Positions 23,094 to 34,467 of a stretch of DNA of 64,000 nucleotides are shown here, in pieces. The position numbers and the translations under genes are program-made. The stretch is from the NCBI RefSeq assembly GCF_000276665.1, contig NW_004955472.1, positions 8,404,820 to 8,468,819 of the forward strand, written 5' to 3'. The DNA comes from Chinchilla lanigera (lineage: Eukaryota; Chordata; Mammalia; Rodentia; Chinchillidae). Under the pieces are notes generated by a model. It saw only the letters and a list, made by a program, of their open reading frames with translations, did no database searches and was not told the DNA's origin. Positions within the stretch are counted from its first letter, which is position 1, and the number at the start of each line of letters is the position of its first letter.

Positions 23094-24081
23094 TACCAAG
23101 ACAAAGAAGACATGGGCTCATCCAGGTTCACCAACATTATTCTTCCCAAATTATATATAAGTTTCTAAGATAGAAAGATCTATCTTATTACTTATCTCAT
23201 TCCCGAGACAAAACACCTAACACCCAAAGTTAAAGGAGGAAAAGTTTATTTGGCTCACAGTTTGCAGAGGTTTCATCTCATAGTGGGTTGGCTCCAAGGC
23301 AGGGTGGCATGGGAGAGTATCATAAGAAGACACTAATTTAAGTTTATATCTTAAACTTTAACTTGAAATAGCATGATAATCAAATTTGGAATTTTAATTT
23401 TTTTGACCTTTCACAGTTTTAGGTTTAACTTGGAGGAGGACTTAAGTTTTCAAATCATAATTTTCCCTTGGAATTTAATAACAGAGGAGGATTTAATCCA
23501 AATTTGTTGATTTCTGTGCTGTTTGCCTTTTTATGCATCCTGCCTTAATATTGTCACTTGAGCTACCTGCAGATTATCTGATGGGTAATGAGGATAGTGT
23601 AGCTGGACAAAATTGAACATGGGTAATCCAATATACGCTTCATTTTCAGCCATGTCTATTAAGGTAGTCTTGGAGTTGGTTAGCGAGTAACATGGCCCAG
23701 AGCTGACTTTGGAAAAAATCTGAGCTCTCACCAGTGGCTATCAGAGAAATGCCCCAAAAACTGTGGTGGTCTTGAGGACAGCATCCTTGTGGAGGAAGTA
23801 GAAGTATGATTACTTTCTGTTCCAGGAAAAAAACATCCCTGGTTTGATATAAGTTTAGCAGTTAAGCCCAAATAGTTGGAGAAGGCAAAGCTAGGAAATC
23901 TTAGATGGAAACATTTCTGTATTTCTCATGTAGGGAGATACTTAAAACCCAGTGCTGACATTTCTCTCTATTTCCTTCCAGTCATTGTAATTATAGAGGT
24001 GGAGTTACTTATTTGATTAGTTAATTTGGGAAGAATAATGTTGGTGCACCTGGATGAGCCCATGTCTTCTTTGTCTTGGTA
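23094..24081. repeat. 59-bp near-perfect inverted repeat with 870-bp spacer
   Basis: Arm 1 is 23094-23152 (starts TACCAAGACAAAGAAGACAT). Arm 2 is 24023-24081 and reads the same 59 bases on the opposite strand. I count one mismatch (T at 23128 against G), 58/59 identity. Outside and just inside the arms similarity stops abruptly. The pair could be terminal inverted repeats with TA at both outer ends, an inverted local duplication, or an assembly artefact. The spacer holds a MaLR LTR fragment and otherwise unrecognised sequence with no transposase frame. Confidence 0.9.
23184..23335 (-). mobile_element. MaLR-type LTR fragment
   Basis: The 3' part of the same LTR family as 41984-42381, on the complement: TCCCGAGACAAAACACCTAA, GGAGGAAAAGTTTATTTGGC (poly-A signal region) and CACAGTTTGCAGAGGTTTCA. 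Only about 150 bp is present; it lies inside the inverted-repeat spacer. Confidence 0.8.
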
Positions 24082-25985
24082 ATGGTCTGCCCACTCCCAG
24101 CCTGGAGCAGGCTTTCTAGAACAGGGTCTAACGTCATCAATTTGTTCAGCTCCTTCCTGGGACCAACACTGCTATTTATTAGAATACTCTAGTTATCTGT
24201 TGAGCAGGTGCTGCTATTATAGATCTGTTTGTAAGATGAATTATCAGATTATATTCTTTTTATGTAAATGGATCCCCGAGTCTAGTTGTTAGCTAAGACT
24301 TCCTGGTGGATTTATTTTGTTTGGAATTACTAAAAGGTGCTATAATTCAGTGGCTACAAATGCATCACATTGTTAAAGTCTGTTCTCTAATTTGGAAGTC
24401 TGGCTTGCTCCTCCTGGAGTAAAAGCAACTGAACAAACTGAGGAGACATCCACATCACCATTATATATACAGTATAATAAAAAGCATGCTGTGAATTTAG
24501 TTTAAAATTGAGTCTAGGACTGCAGTCAGATTGCTCACTAAGGATTTTAACATTGGTGCACATTCATTCTCCGCAGAGATTCTTTTGTATTTTAATTCAA
24601 GATTCCACATCAGCTTCTTTGAAGATCTGAGGAACATTTGTATGCCTTCTACTCTATCTCATTTTTTATCTTGTCCGCTTATCAAAGGCCATCGCTCTTT
24701 AGCTTATATGTTACTGTTGTTCCTTTATTATTTGGCTGAACGTCTTCAAATTATTTCTTTACATTTCAAAGCGTGTTTCTACCTCCTCTGTGAAGTTGGT
24801 GAGAACCAGAAGATGGAACTGAATTTCTGGGTCTATTTGGTTTTGCTTAACAGCGCCGATAGGAACCGAGAGCTTCCTGTGATTTTTAAGTTGTAATACT
24901 TGAGGCACTAGAGTGGCAGCATTAGACAGCATTATAGAAATAGAAGCCGTCTCATTCCTTGACTGTGCGCTCTAATTAGAGGCATTTTATTCCTTCAAAG
25001 TCAGGAACCAAGCAGAATAATCCCAGTCCTTTTTCAAGTAGAAATTTACCCTTTGATCTGCCTTATCAAGTTTTCACAATCAAAATGAGGGTTAATACTA
25101 CAAACAAAATGTTTTACACTAAAGCTTTCTGTTCTAACAAAATGTATTTCTTTAAAATAAAAAAAAGAAAAAGAAATGTCTCAAGGATTGCATCTGGCAT
25201 AGGCTTTGGGGCTTTTTTTTTTTTTTTTGTAAGTTTCTTGAGTTTCATTTCTCCCTTTTTGACCTGATCAGGAAAGCACGGTTTCTTCCACGTTTTAGTC
25301 AGGACAGTTCCCATTTTCCAGCAGTTTTACCAGCATGTCGCAGTTGGTCATTGGAAGGATCTTTTCTGCACTTCCAGCAGAGTGGAAGTATGCCACTTTT
25401 TCCAACAGAGGGCAGTGTGTATTTGCTAAACAATAAAAATTTTAAAACTTACCAAGTCCCAGGCTTTGGAAAACTTGTCCTCTGCGAAAAGTTAAAAGGA
25501 CACTAGGAAACAATTTCGTTCTTTCAGTTCTGATTCTGTAGCTTTGACCACAATTGCCATTTTTCAGTGAAAATTTCAACAAAAAGTCTTCTCTCAAATG
25601 TCCCTGACTTCTAAGGAAGAAATTGAGAAAATAAAGGCAAAATGCATAGGAGAGGGTCCTATTCACTATTACCACGATATTACAAAAATTTGTCAACCAC
25701 ACCAGGGTCCCCTGAAATAGAGCTTTCTGCGGGATCAGGAAAGAGTACACAGCAGCACAGGCTGTGTCAGAGATTCCTTTTGTGTGTTTTTGGGTCCATT
25801 TGGGTGCTTCTGATTTCCTGATAGAAAGCAGGTTGCCATGGTCTGTAAAGTGTTATATAAAATTGAAGTACATAGCTTTAAAGGTCACTTAAAAAAATGT
25901 TCAACGTATCCAGCTGAGTCTTAAGCCTACCTTTTGGACCTGGAATTCTCGTGAAATTATAATTGGTTGATAGAACAAAACTAGT
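24082..25985. other. Intergenic DNA with chance frames and a CTCF-like site
   Basis: Frames at 24531-24896 (121 codons) and 25750-25442 (102 codons) are the longest in the unique part, but they have no domain, are rich in Leu/Phe as AT-rich chance frames are, and have no start context or splice pattern that I can defend. A T run (25213-25229) lies just downstream of an A-rich run. Confidence 0.5.
25402..25416 (+). promoter_or_regulatory. CTCF-like core motif
   Basis: CCAACAGAGGGCAGT matches the CTCF core consensus at every position except the fourth (A where G or C is usual). A weaker look-alike, CCAGCAGAGTGGAAG, lies 35 bp upstream at about 25374-25388. Binding is inferred. Confidence 0.5.
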
Positions 25986-25989
25986 ATTT

Positions 25990-26190
25990 GTTAAATCTTC
26001 ATTCTATGCCTGGAATTACAGCACTGTACAACTTATTGCATTACATTTCTATGACATTTTACAAAGGTGGACATAACTCATATTTTTTATAGAAGAAGAA
26101 ACAAAATCAGAGAACCTGATCTCTTTAAATCACTCAGCCAGCAAATGGCAGAATCGAGCATTGAACTCAGGCTCTCTGATGGTAGATGGT
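25990..26190 (+). mobile_element. MIR SINE fragment
   Basis: Core features are in order: ATTACATTTCTATGACATTTTAC, an AAGAAACAAAATCAGAGAACC stretch, CACTCAGCCAGCAAATGGCAG and ATTGAACTCAGGCTCTCTGA. This is the standard diverged MIR pattern. Confidence 0.8.
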
Positions 26191-28034
26191 AGATGCATTT
26201 CACACCCCCAGGTTTTCTCATCTTACTGACTTTCAGCTAAGAGACCTGTACCAGAAATTCTTGAATAGTAGAGGGTGGTCAATGATTTTTTCTCATCTGA
26301 TTTTTAATTTCTCTGCTTTCAAAAATGTACTTTTTGTAAATTCTGCTGTGCCTGCGTGAAAAGGCCAGGTAGGCCCTAAATAAATGAAGAATTTGAATAC
26401 GGGGAAGTTGAAGCTCTGAAAGTAGGTTTGGCAATGTCCTGTTCATCTGGTTGCTTGAGTTGCAGAATTAGTTCTGAAGCCTTGTGTGTCCAGTCTCCAA
26501 GTGGCTTTTGTGGTTTGTTTTGTTTTTTCACTTGAGAAGCTTCTGTAGATAGAGAAGTAGTGAAAGATTAGAAGCAAGGAAAGATATTGCCTGAAGGGCA
26601 ACTTCTAAAGGAATATTACATAGACCACCTGGAAGAAATAATCAACTGCAGGCAGTTCTTGGGAAGGAGGGTTGGTGAGCCAGCCAAGCACAGGTGGGGG
26701 GCCCACCCCACAGGGAAAAGGGGACGTGATTCCACTTAGACACTCTTACAGCACACTAGACCCTCAAGGAGCGTGGGTGGGTGCACATTGCATTAGCCTT
26801 TGTTTTACCTTAATGTTTCTTTCCCAAACACTGTAGTTTGTCTTTTGAACTTTTGAAGAGTATTCTTATTGTCATAGAGAGCCTCTTGTCTCTCTCTCTC
26901 TTTGTTTGTTTGTTTCTTTTTATAATGAGTAAACACAGAGGTCTGGACAGGCAGAGGTATAAGCCAAACACAAGTGGTTTTTTTTTTTAAATCTCTGAAA
27001 TAAACACCAAAGTGCTGTATCTCATAACCCTACACAGAACTGACAGTAGCCAGCTGTTGTCTGAGCTAAACGCTCTCTGAAAGAGCCAAGAGCCATGAGC
27101 CGAAAAGGGAAAAAGGGAAAATAACTCCTCTCCTACTGAACCGTAGATGACAGATCAGCCAGAAAGGACCCTGGAGGAAACAAAAGTCAATGAGGCAAAA
27201 GTCCTTGCAAATGACCCTGCCTGCTTGCCTTTACCACTCCAGAAATAATCCACCCAGTGGCCTTCCGTCGGGGTAGGGGCTGCGTGCAGTTTCTTCCCCT
27301 GCAATTCTATGTATTTGCTGTGAATCTTGCAGTAATTGATTCTCACAACCTCCCAAAATTTTAGGCTTTTTCTTAGGGCTTTTCTCTTTTATTTTTCTAT
27401 ATTTATATCTCTCTATCCCTGTCACTCCCCCAAAATAGGGAAAATTTTAAAAAACTTAATTTTTTCCCCTCTTTTATGGATTCTATGGCTACCAAACATT
27501 TCCCAAGTACTTAAGGTCTTTCCAGACTGACCTTGTGAACTACTTTTTCAGAGCTAGAAATTGACTGCTGCTGAAAGTGTGATTCCTGATTGTTGAGAGG
27601 GAAAACTGAATGAGAATGCAATATGGCCCAAGGAAAAAGAACACTCACTTCTAAGCTCTGTTACTTGCACCAAGAGAGGAGATGCCTTGTAGGTAGCCAT
27701 TTTATTCAGCAAAACACCACAAGGCTTATTTTACAAAGGGATTTGTGTAGGTATATCTGAAAGCTAATGTCACATTTAATAAAGTAACATTGTTTTGACT
27801 CATTTCTGTGAAGGGGAGACCTGGACCTATTAGGCTTTGAGAGGTGAAGAAAAGGAGATGTCCTTGAAAATAAGAGTAATAAATTGAGACTTAGAGAAAA
27901 TATCATTCCTGGTCATTCATGATTTTGTGGTGAAACTGGCTATGGAATGTTCAGACAGTGTGGCTTGATACTGTGGTCACGTTGATTACTATTCTTTTTT
28001 GCTTGCTTGTTTGGTTTTTGTTGGTGTTGTTTTT
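26191..28034. other. Intergenic DNA, nothing recognised
   Basis: No exon or repeat that I can name. Frames at 27155-27530 are chance frames on both strands. TTTG repeats at 26903-26915 and a CT run at 26887-26902 are simple sequence. Confidence 0.5.
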
Positions 28035-28182
28035 CATTTTTGTTTGAGACAGGGTCTCCCCATATAGTATAGGCTGGCCTTAAACTCACTTATGTAGCCC
28101 AGGCTGGCCTTGAACTCATGGAGATCCTCCTGCCTCAGCCTCCCAAGTGCTAAGATTACAGGTGTGTGCCACCACACCTGGT
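28035..28182 (-). mobile_element. B1-type SINE
   Basis: The complement of a 7SL-derived B1: TTTGAGACAGGGTCTCCCCA, GTAGCCCAGGCTGGCCTTGA, CTCCTGCCTCAGCCTCCCAA and ACAGGTGTGTGCCACCACAC. An internal repeat of the GGCTGGCCTTxAACTCA block is typical of these rodent B1 copies. Confidence 0.93.
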
Positions 28183-29070
28183 TTTGATTACTGTTCTGTA
28201 CTGTGGTCCAGTTACCTTCTCGTGTCTTTAACTCTTCAGTACAAGTTCGTACTGTGCTGGCCTTTATTATTTGATGGATAAAAAGAGTGAATAGCCAGAT
28301 CTAAGTAGCGATAGGTAAAAATGAGAAAAACAGGTGCAGAAGCAAGGATCATGAGAAAGTACCAGGTAAAAAGTGCAGAACTTCATAGAAAGAAACGACT
28401 AGAACAATCGATCCCAATCTCACACCAAAACTAAAGACTCCGAGAGAGTGCACACAAACTCACCATGCATAGAATGAGAAATCAATTTATTTATTTATTT
28501 TGTAAGGATAAAGAGGTCCTCTGAGGACTCTACATATCTAATTGTATTTGTTTGACTGTTTGTGTTGCATCAGTTGGATTTTGTACCATGCTATTTCATT
28601 AAAGTTTGATGCAGAGGACTTGTTTTAAAGTTCTGCCTGTCTGGTCTGCACAAGGTTGTTCTGAATGAGGTTGAATAGCATACTGAGGGCGATTTTTAGT
28701 TTGGCTAGCATTCAATTTTCAGACTATTTAGCCCTTTTGTGTCTTTTATGAGCAACATTAAGGTTTTTTTATTCAGTCCTCTACAAATAAATTTACTTTT
28801 ACATTTCTTTTGAAAATGTAGAACATATTAATCATCATGTGTTAATAATTTTGAAAATCTTCATCCTTCCCTTTCACCCATTCGTTTTCTAGGCTATGGA
28901 TGACTTGTAACACCTAGGCTATGGGTGACTTGTAACACCTGGTTGCTTCTCTGAGAAATGCTGCAGAAAAGGTTACTATTTCCCAGCACCAGACGGTAGG
29001 AAAATACAAAGGATGCAAGTACCGAAAAGATAAGGTGTTTTGTTGCTCTCCCAAGGTTGCCTTGGCCTAG
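28183..29070. other. Intergenic DNA with a 25-bp tandem duplication
   Basis: No gene. A 25-bp unit at 28890-28914 is repeated at 28915-28939 with a single difference (A/G), so the duplication is recent. A TTTA run lies at 28484-28500. Confidence 0.6.
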
Positions 29071-29491
29071 TCTTATGATATATATCTAGATGCCCCCCAC
29101 CCAAGCCGCATGTACCCATGGTGCGGGCTTGTGGGGGCGGCTAGATCATGGGTGTGTGGTCACCGGATCGGACCATGACTGGGTTAGCATGGTTGTGTGT
29201 GATGGGTTACTGTAGAGAGAAGCCCGACCCTGGGTGTGGTTGGCACCAATCGGTAGGATGGGAGCTTGGATGGACTAAAGGGGAAAGGAAGAAGCCAGGC
29301 TGCTGCTTTGTGCCTGCTCTACTGTGGGCTGCTTCCCCTCTGCCGCACCCCGCTCCCTGCTGCCCTGCTTTGGAACCAACCGCTGACTAAGGGCGGAAAC
29401 CTCTACAAACAGTGAGGTGAAATAAACCTTTCTTCTTTTAACTTGTGGGCTTTGGGTATTTTGTCACAGCAGCAAGAAAGCAACTAAGATA
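29071..29491 (+). mobile_element. MaLR-type solo LTR (copy 2)
   Basis: Same family as 33271-33720. It keeps a TATATCTAGATGCCCCCCAC start, a GGTTACTGTAGAGAGAAGCC block, CGGAAACCTCTACAAACAGT, an AATAAACC poly-A signal (29421-29428) and the end GGTATTTTGTCACAGCAGCA. It is more GC-rich than the other copies. The 80-codon frame at 29148-29390 falls inside it. Confidence 0.82.
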
Positions 29492-31154
29492 GATGGTGTT
29501 CCGAAGAAGATTTAATTAAGAAAAACATTCTGATGCTCTAATTTCCCCTTTTTGTTTATTATCTGAGTCAGAGCGCTACCCTCCTTTCCGTAGGCGCCGC
29601 ACACTCCCTTCTCACTTGCGTTCTGGCCATGGAAGGAGTCACTGAGGCCAGCGCTAAGATTATTTGCCTTGACTTCTTATTCGTTAGACTTTAAAATTTC
29701 AATAATATCAGAATATTTTCTTGTTCAGTATTGTTCATTTGATTGTTCTTTGGGGATCCCCCTTTTAGTCTGACTCTACTGTTTTCCAGTTCTGCGTTCA
29801 GTTGGGAGGGAAATCCGAGGGTGCTGAGAGCTTATCCTACTGTGATAGCTCCCTGGTTGCCTGTTCCTGATGCGTGGACTTGAACAGTTTTGGTATTTTC
29901 TCGCCTGTGCTCTTTCCTGAGGGGATATGCCAGGGTGAGCACTCCTCTGGTTGATGGAGGTCTCTCTCTTTGCTTCTGATCCGCTGCTTTTTGTCATGGG
30001 TACATTGCTCGTTTTTCTGCTATGGCCATCTCCGCTTTTTGGCACACAGATGTGTGGCTACTGGATAATTCTGACTCCTGCCCCTGGTGCTGGTCCCTTG
30101 TCCAGAAGGTAGGGGTCACCTGTGCCATGCTAGCAGTGACCTTCCATCTCCCTCTGAGCAGAGTTGCCTTCAGTAGAAAGGTTGAGTTTGGCTACCAGTT
30201 CTCTCCGCACTGTGTTTTATTAACTGTTCTTTCCAGAAAAGCAAAAAGGCAGAATTTCCTTGAATAAATTGGAGATCTCACTAGTTTGAGTAACTGCATA
30301 TCTGATTGAGTGTTACTAGGACTGTGAATTGTAAGCAAATGAAAAAAGTAGGCTTAACCCTCCAGTTTTTGCAGGGCTGGTTTGACTATGAAGCAGAATA
30401 ATTCTTTTGCAGCCTATCCTTACCTTTCAAATACTTACACAGTAATCAGGGTAATTGTGTGTTCAGGCAGTACTCTTAGTCTGGCCCCATGACAATGTCT
30501 ACTATCTGAATAATGGGTTCCTATTCTGAAACAATCTTGTGCTTTTCTTGAATGCAACCCTGAGATGTCTAAAATATAGAAAGTAAAATATTCACCTTGA
30601 GTTCTCTGGAGGCCAGCAGGGCAGAGCATGGTTCTGCTCCTGTTTTACAAAGATAAACGCTCTTCATTCCAAAGTGTAGATCTGATTTCTGGCAGGAGGT
30701 CCTAGATAATAGAATTTTTTGAATTGGTTTGTGGTCAAATGAGATTCAGCATACTATTTAGATTGAAGTTCGTGGGTCTTTTTTTTGTGTGTAGCTATTA
30801 TCCTCTTCTCTTGAACTACAAGAAGACTTCTTTAAAACTGAATTACACATTTGGCAACTCTCAGCAGAGAAGTGGCATCAAACACATATTTAGGAGTCAT
30901 CTTCCTATATGACAGTATTGGCAACTATGAGGACAAGCTCATCTATGACTTTTCCTAGGAAAATGTAGCTCTAGGAAGGGTGACCGTGGGAGTCACTGAA
31001 AATAGTATACTTCTGAGAGTAAAAGAAAGACCAGAATGCCTGGGTGATACCATTGTTAAAATGTTTACACGCACCCAAAACATGTGACATTGCTGGGTTG
31101 CTTAAAAACAGTTCTGTTCAAAATTACACCAAAATATTTTTTTTCTATGAACTA
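29492..31154. other. Unassigned DNA; 29740-30250 may be repeat-derived
   Basis: 29740-30250 is less AT-rich than its surroundings and carries frames on both strands (30045-29776 minus, 30022-30267 plus), a pattern common in repeat relics, but I cannot name a family. The rest is plain intergenic DNA. Confidence 0.35.
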
Positions 31155-31745
31155 AGAATAACTGTAGTGAACTAACTAAGGGCCAACTCAACACCTGGTT
31201 AGCATTGAATCAGCATGGTTCTATGTGTGGAGGGCCCACCTGAGGATTATTGCAAATAGCATAAGAGCAGAACTGAAGGGGAAGATGGTGCTGTGGATTC
31301 TCCTGGAGAAGCTTGTTGTGCTGGCTTTCCTGATATGAACTCAGCTGTTTTCATCATTGGAGGAGCTCAGGTCCTTGCTGTCACTGAGGATGGCTGTGGT
31401 CCTCTCTGGGATAGCCTGGTCCTTACTTTAAGCATCGCATCCGGGCTCCAGTGCAGATCCCTCAGCCTGCTGGCCCAGAACCTTCATCCCACTGGTGTAG
31501 ACTTTCCAGCTTCCACCACTGACCGTTGGGCCTTCCCAGTGTAGATCTGTAATATAGACTTGCATGAGACATTGTCATGGGCTCCAAGTCTTCAGCTGGA
31601 CTCGTGAAGCACATTGCAATGGGATGTAGACACTCAGCTGGATTCTTTGAGGCTGTAGTGATTGGACAGCTTTCTGGCACTGTTCTGCCTTTGACTTTCA
31701 GGGTGAATATTATAAAGCAATCCTATAAATTAGGTGTCTTATATT
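31155..31745 (+). mobile_element. LTR-X copy 3, shorter form
   Basis: Opposite in orientation to copies 1 and 2. It runs TGAATCAGCATGGTTCTATG, GGGCCCACCTGAGGATTATT, ATAGCATAAGAGCAGAACTG (TATA position), one ~180-bp unit (about 31285-31447), two ~43-bp units (31561-31653) and a decayed poly-A region. Because it lacks one unit of each internal repeat it is about 300 bp shorter than the other two copies. Confidence 0.65.
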
Positions 31746-33270
31746 AAATACCTTCCCTTGTAAACCCCAACTACAATGACACATCAACAAAAAGTGACAT
31801 TTGCAGTCAGGCTTACTCTGTAACAACTACATCTTTAAGAATGTTAGTTTTTCTTCTTGGAATTTTATCCCTTACTAATTTCATTACTGCAGCTCTCCCC
31901 TTCAGGCTATCTTAAATGTCATCTTGAAGGTTGACAAATAAATCTTACTCATTTCAGTACCTTCCGGCATAACAGAAGATGGGAGGCACCTAGGTCAACA
32001 CTAAAAAACATCGTGTAACCCAATAGTCAGGTAAGGAGATTTAGTGTATTTTTATACAGTTGATGCTATGATTTCTCGTGTCTTGACTGGCAGAAATCTG
32101 CTATGGACAGCATTCCACTGTGCCTACGCTTCCCCTCTTGGCCTGGCCTTTGAGCCATTTATACTAGATTTTTCACATTTTAAAGAAACTATTGTTACTA
32201 GCTGCATTACAATAAACCATTAAATAATCCAAAATTGTCAGTTATTCAAAGACTTAGGAAAATGTGGCTGTAATAAATGGGACCAGGTATAGACCAGTAT
32301 CTTCTAAAGAAGATAAGCCAAGCTATGCAGCACTCACATGCATCAATATTATTGTGGCTATAATGTGAATTATAAAAATATGTCTGAGGTTTTCATAATT
32401 ATTTTACTAAAATGAGTTTAGAAAATCAATTAAACCTACAGGGTGTGACCAAAAACCAAGTAGCTCACACGCATATGTTCCTCACACCTAAGCATTCCTC
32501 CTAGAGACTGAATTTTTTTTTAGTCATTTCAAAGTTTGATCTGTTATTCTTCTGATTTCTATGTTGCTATGTTGTTTGAATTTTAAAATGTAGGCATTAT
32601 CCTCAGCTAAGCCATTTCATAGAGCAATTTTTATATTTATATAACATAATTATGTTGGTTCCCCATTTGTTTAGTTTCATGTGTACCTATCACTCATTCT
32701 TCCTTCAAACATCAAGTAAGGATGTGAAATCCAGACAAATATGGTCAGCGATGTCAAATGACATACCAGTTCCATTTTTTCTCCTGAACTTTTTTTTTCT
32801 TAGTTTCCATGAAGACTTGGAAATCTCTACGCCTAAGGACTAATTAGCATTCTGCAGCTTCCATTTGCAACACCCTAAAAATTTTTGTCTGTCTCTCTTG
32901 TATTTGTTTCCCTTCTTCTGCATTTCACATATTCTTTTTCAGGATATTCTTCCATAGTCAAGTGATTTTCAAAAAGGTCATTTTGAAAACACGATATATT
33001 TAGTCATATCATGAAAATATGTTTAGTCAACCCTATTCTTATTAATATTTGGCTGGAAATCTACCTTGGATATGATTTACTGGAACTTTGAAAATGCTGG
33101 TAACCTTTATCTTCTAGTGTTACTTGCTGTCTAAAAGTCTTAATCTATCACAATTAGTGATCTCTTGTTTATGATTTGCTTTGTGATTTTACAAACTTTT
33201 TTGGAAAATTAATTTCCATTGTACTGAAGTTTTAGGGGATGTGCTTTGCTGTGAGCTCTATGTTTACCAC
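31746..33270. other. Intergenic DNA, nothing recognised
   Basis: AT-rich. The frame at 32652-32843 is short and domain-free. Confidence 0.5.
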
Positions 33271-33720
33271 TGTTAGGGCTTGTATCTAGATGTCCTGCCA
33301 AAGTCTCATGTGGTCATAGGTAGGGCTTTCAGAGGTGACTGGATCTAGAATGTGTGATGCTGGGACTGAGGGTATGTGATTACTGAATTAGGTCCCTGGT
33401 TGGTTTGGCATCATTCTGAGTGTGGATAATAGGGAGGCCCCACTCTGGGTGTGAGTGCTACCCATCCTAAGGTGTGCTGCCTGGATACGATAAAAGGGGC
33501 AGAAAGAGGGCTGGTGTGGTTGCTTGATGCTTATTTATGCACTACTCTGCTTTGCTCCTTCCTGCCTGCTGCTCCATTTCTCCTCTGTGATGCCCCCTGC
33601 TAAGCCACCCTGCCTTGGAGCGGGCCAACTATGACTGAAACCTCCACAAACTGTGAGCTAAATAAACTTTTCCTCCCTTAACTTCTGGGTATTGTGTATT
33701 TTATCTCAGTAACTAAGATA
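33271..33720 (+). mobile_element. MaLR-type solo LTR (copy 3), near full length
   Basis: It starts TGTTAGGGCTTGTATCTAGA and ends AACTAAGATA. It has a TATA-like GATAAAAGGGG (33489-33499) and AATAAA (33661-33666). The flanking 5-mers ACCAC (33266-33270) and ATCAC (33721-33725) differ at one base, consistent with a decayed 5-bp target-site duplication. This is the clearest plus-strand copy of the family. Confidence 0.88.
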
Positions 33721-34429
33721 ATCACTTTGCAGCAATCTTCTTGTATTAATTCCTTGATAATTTCTTGCAGTTCTTTCTTGGAAGGTTGGAGGTTGAAGTG
33801 CTGGGCTGATTTTTAAAATTTCCTTACTAATATTTCTTCTTCTATTTGTCTTTGTTTCCTGAGAAGTTTCTCAGTTTTATCTCCTTATATCTCAATTAAA
33901 TTTTATTCATATTTTTTTCTCCTGAAAGTTCTCCTATTTTCTGAGGTTTACTTTGGAAACACAATATTCTTTTTCTATTGTATAGAAGCAGACAATTTCT
34001 AACTTCTTCAGAGATATTAATTATAGTCTTTCCATTTTGTTCTCTGTGTTATTACTGTTTCTTTGAATTATTTTTCCTGTTTAGTTTCTGTGGTCTTTCT
34101 CTTCAATATTAAAGCTTTTACTCAAATATCTGAGACTGCTCGACTCTTAATTCATACGTAAAGTAAACTACTAAATAGTTGACAGAATGGTTGATGTGTA
34201 TGGGAAAGGTTTGTTGCTGTGGGACTCACTGTAGGCTAATAGGCAAGCACTAGGTATGTTACCATAGAAACCCTAAATGTCAATAGCTATATATGTTTTC
34301 CCTAAATCATTTAATTCCTCTGGAGAAGCTCTTATATAGTCTAGTTCACTAGGGATTGTGGGTGCAGTATAAGCTTATTGCAAGGAGCAGGCAGGGTGAT
34401 CATTTGCTTGCTATTTTACACAGACTTTT

Positions 34430-34467
<38 letters not shown>

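Noticed and set aside
24531..24896. 121-codon open frame on the plus strand
   Set aside because: Leu/Phe/Ser-rich as expected for chance frames in AT-rich DNA, no domain, no promoter, splice or A-tail evidence.
25442..25750. 102-codon open frame on the minus strand
   Set aside because: No recognisable domain and no sign of an exon boundary.
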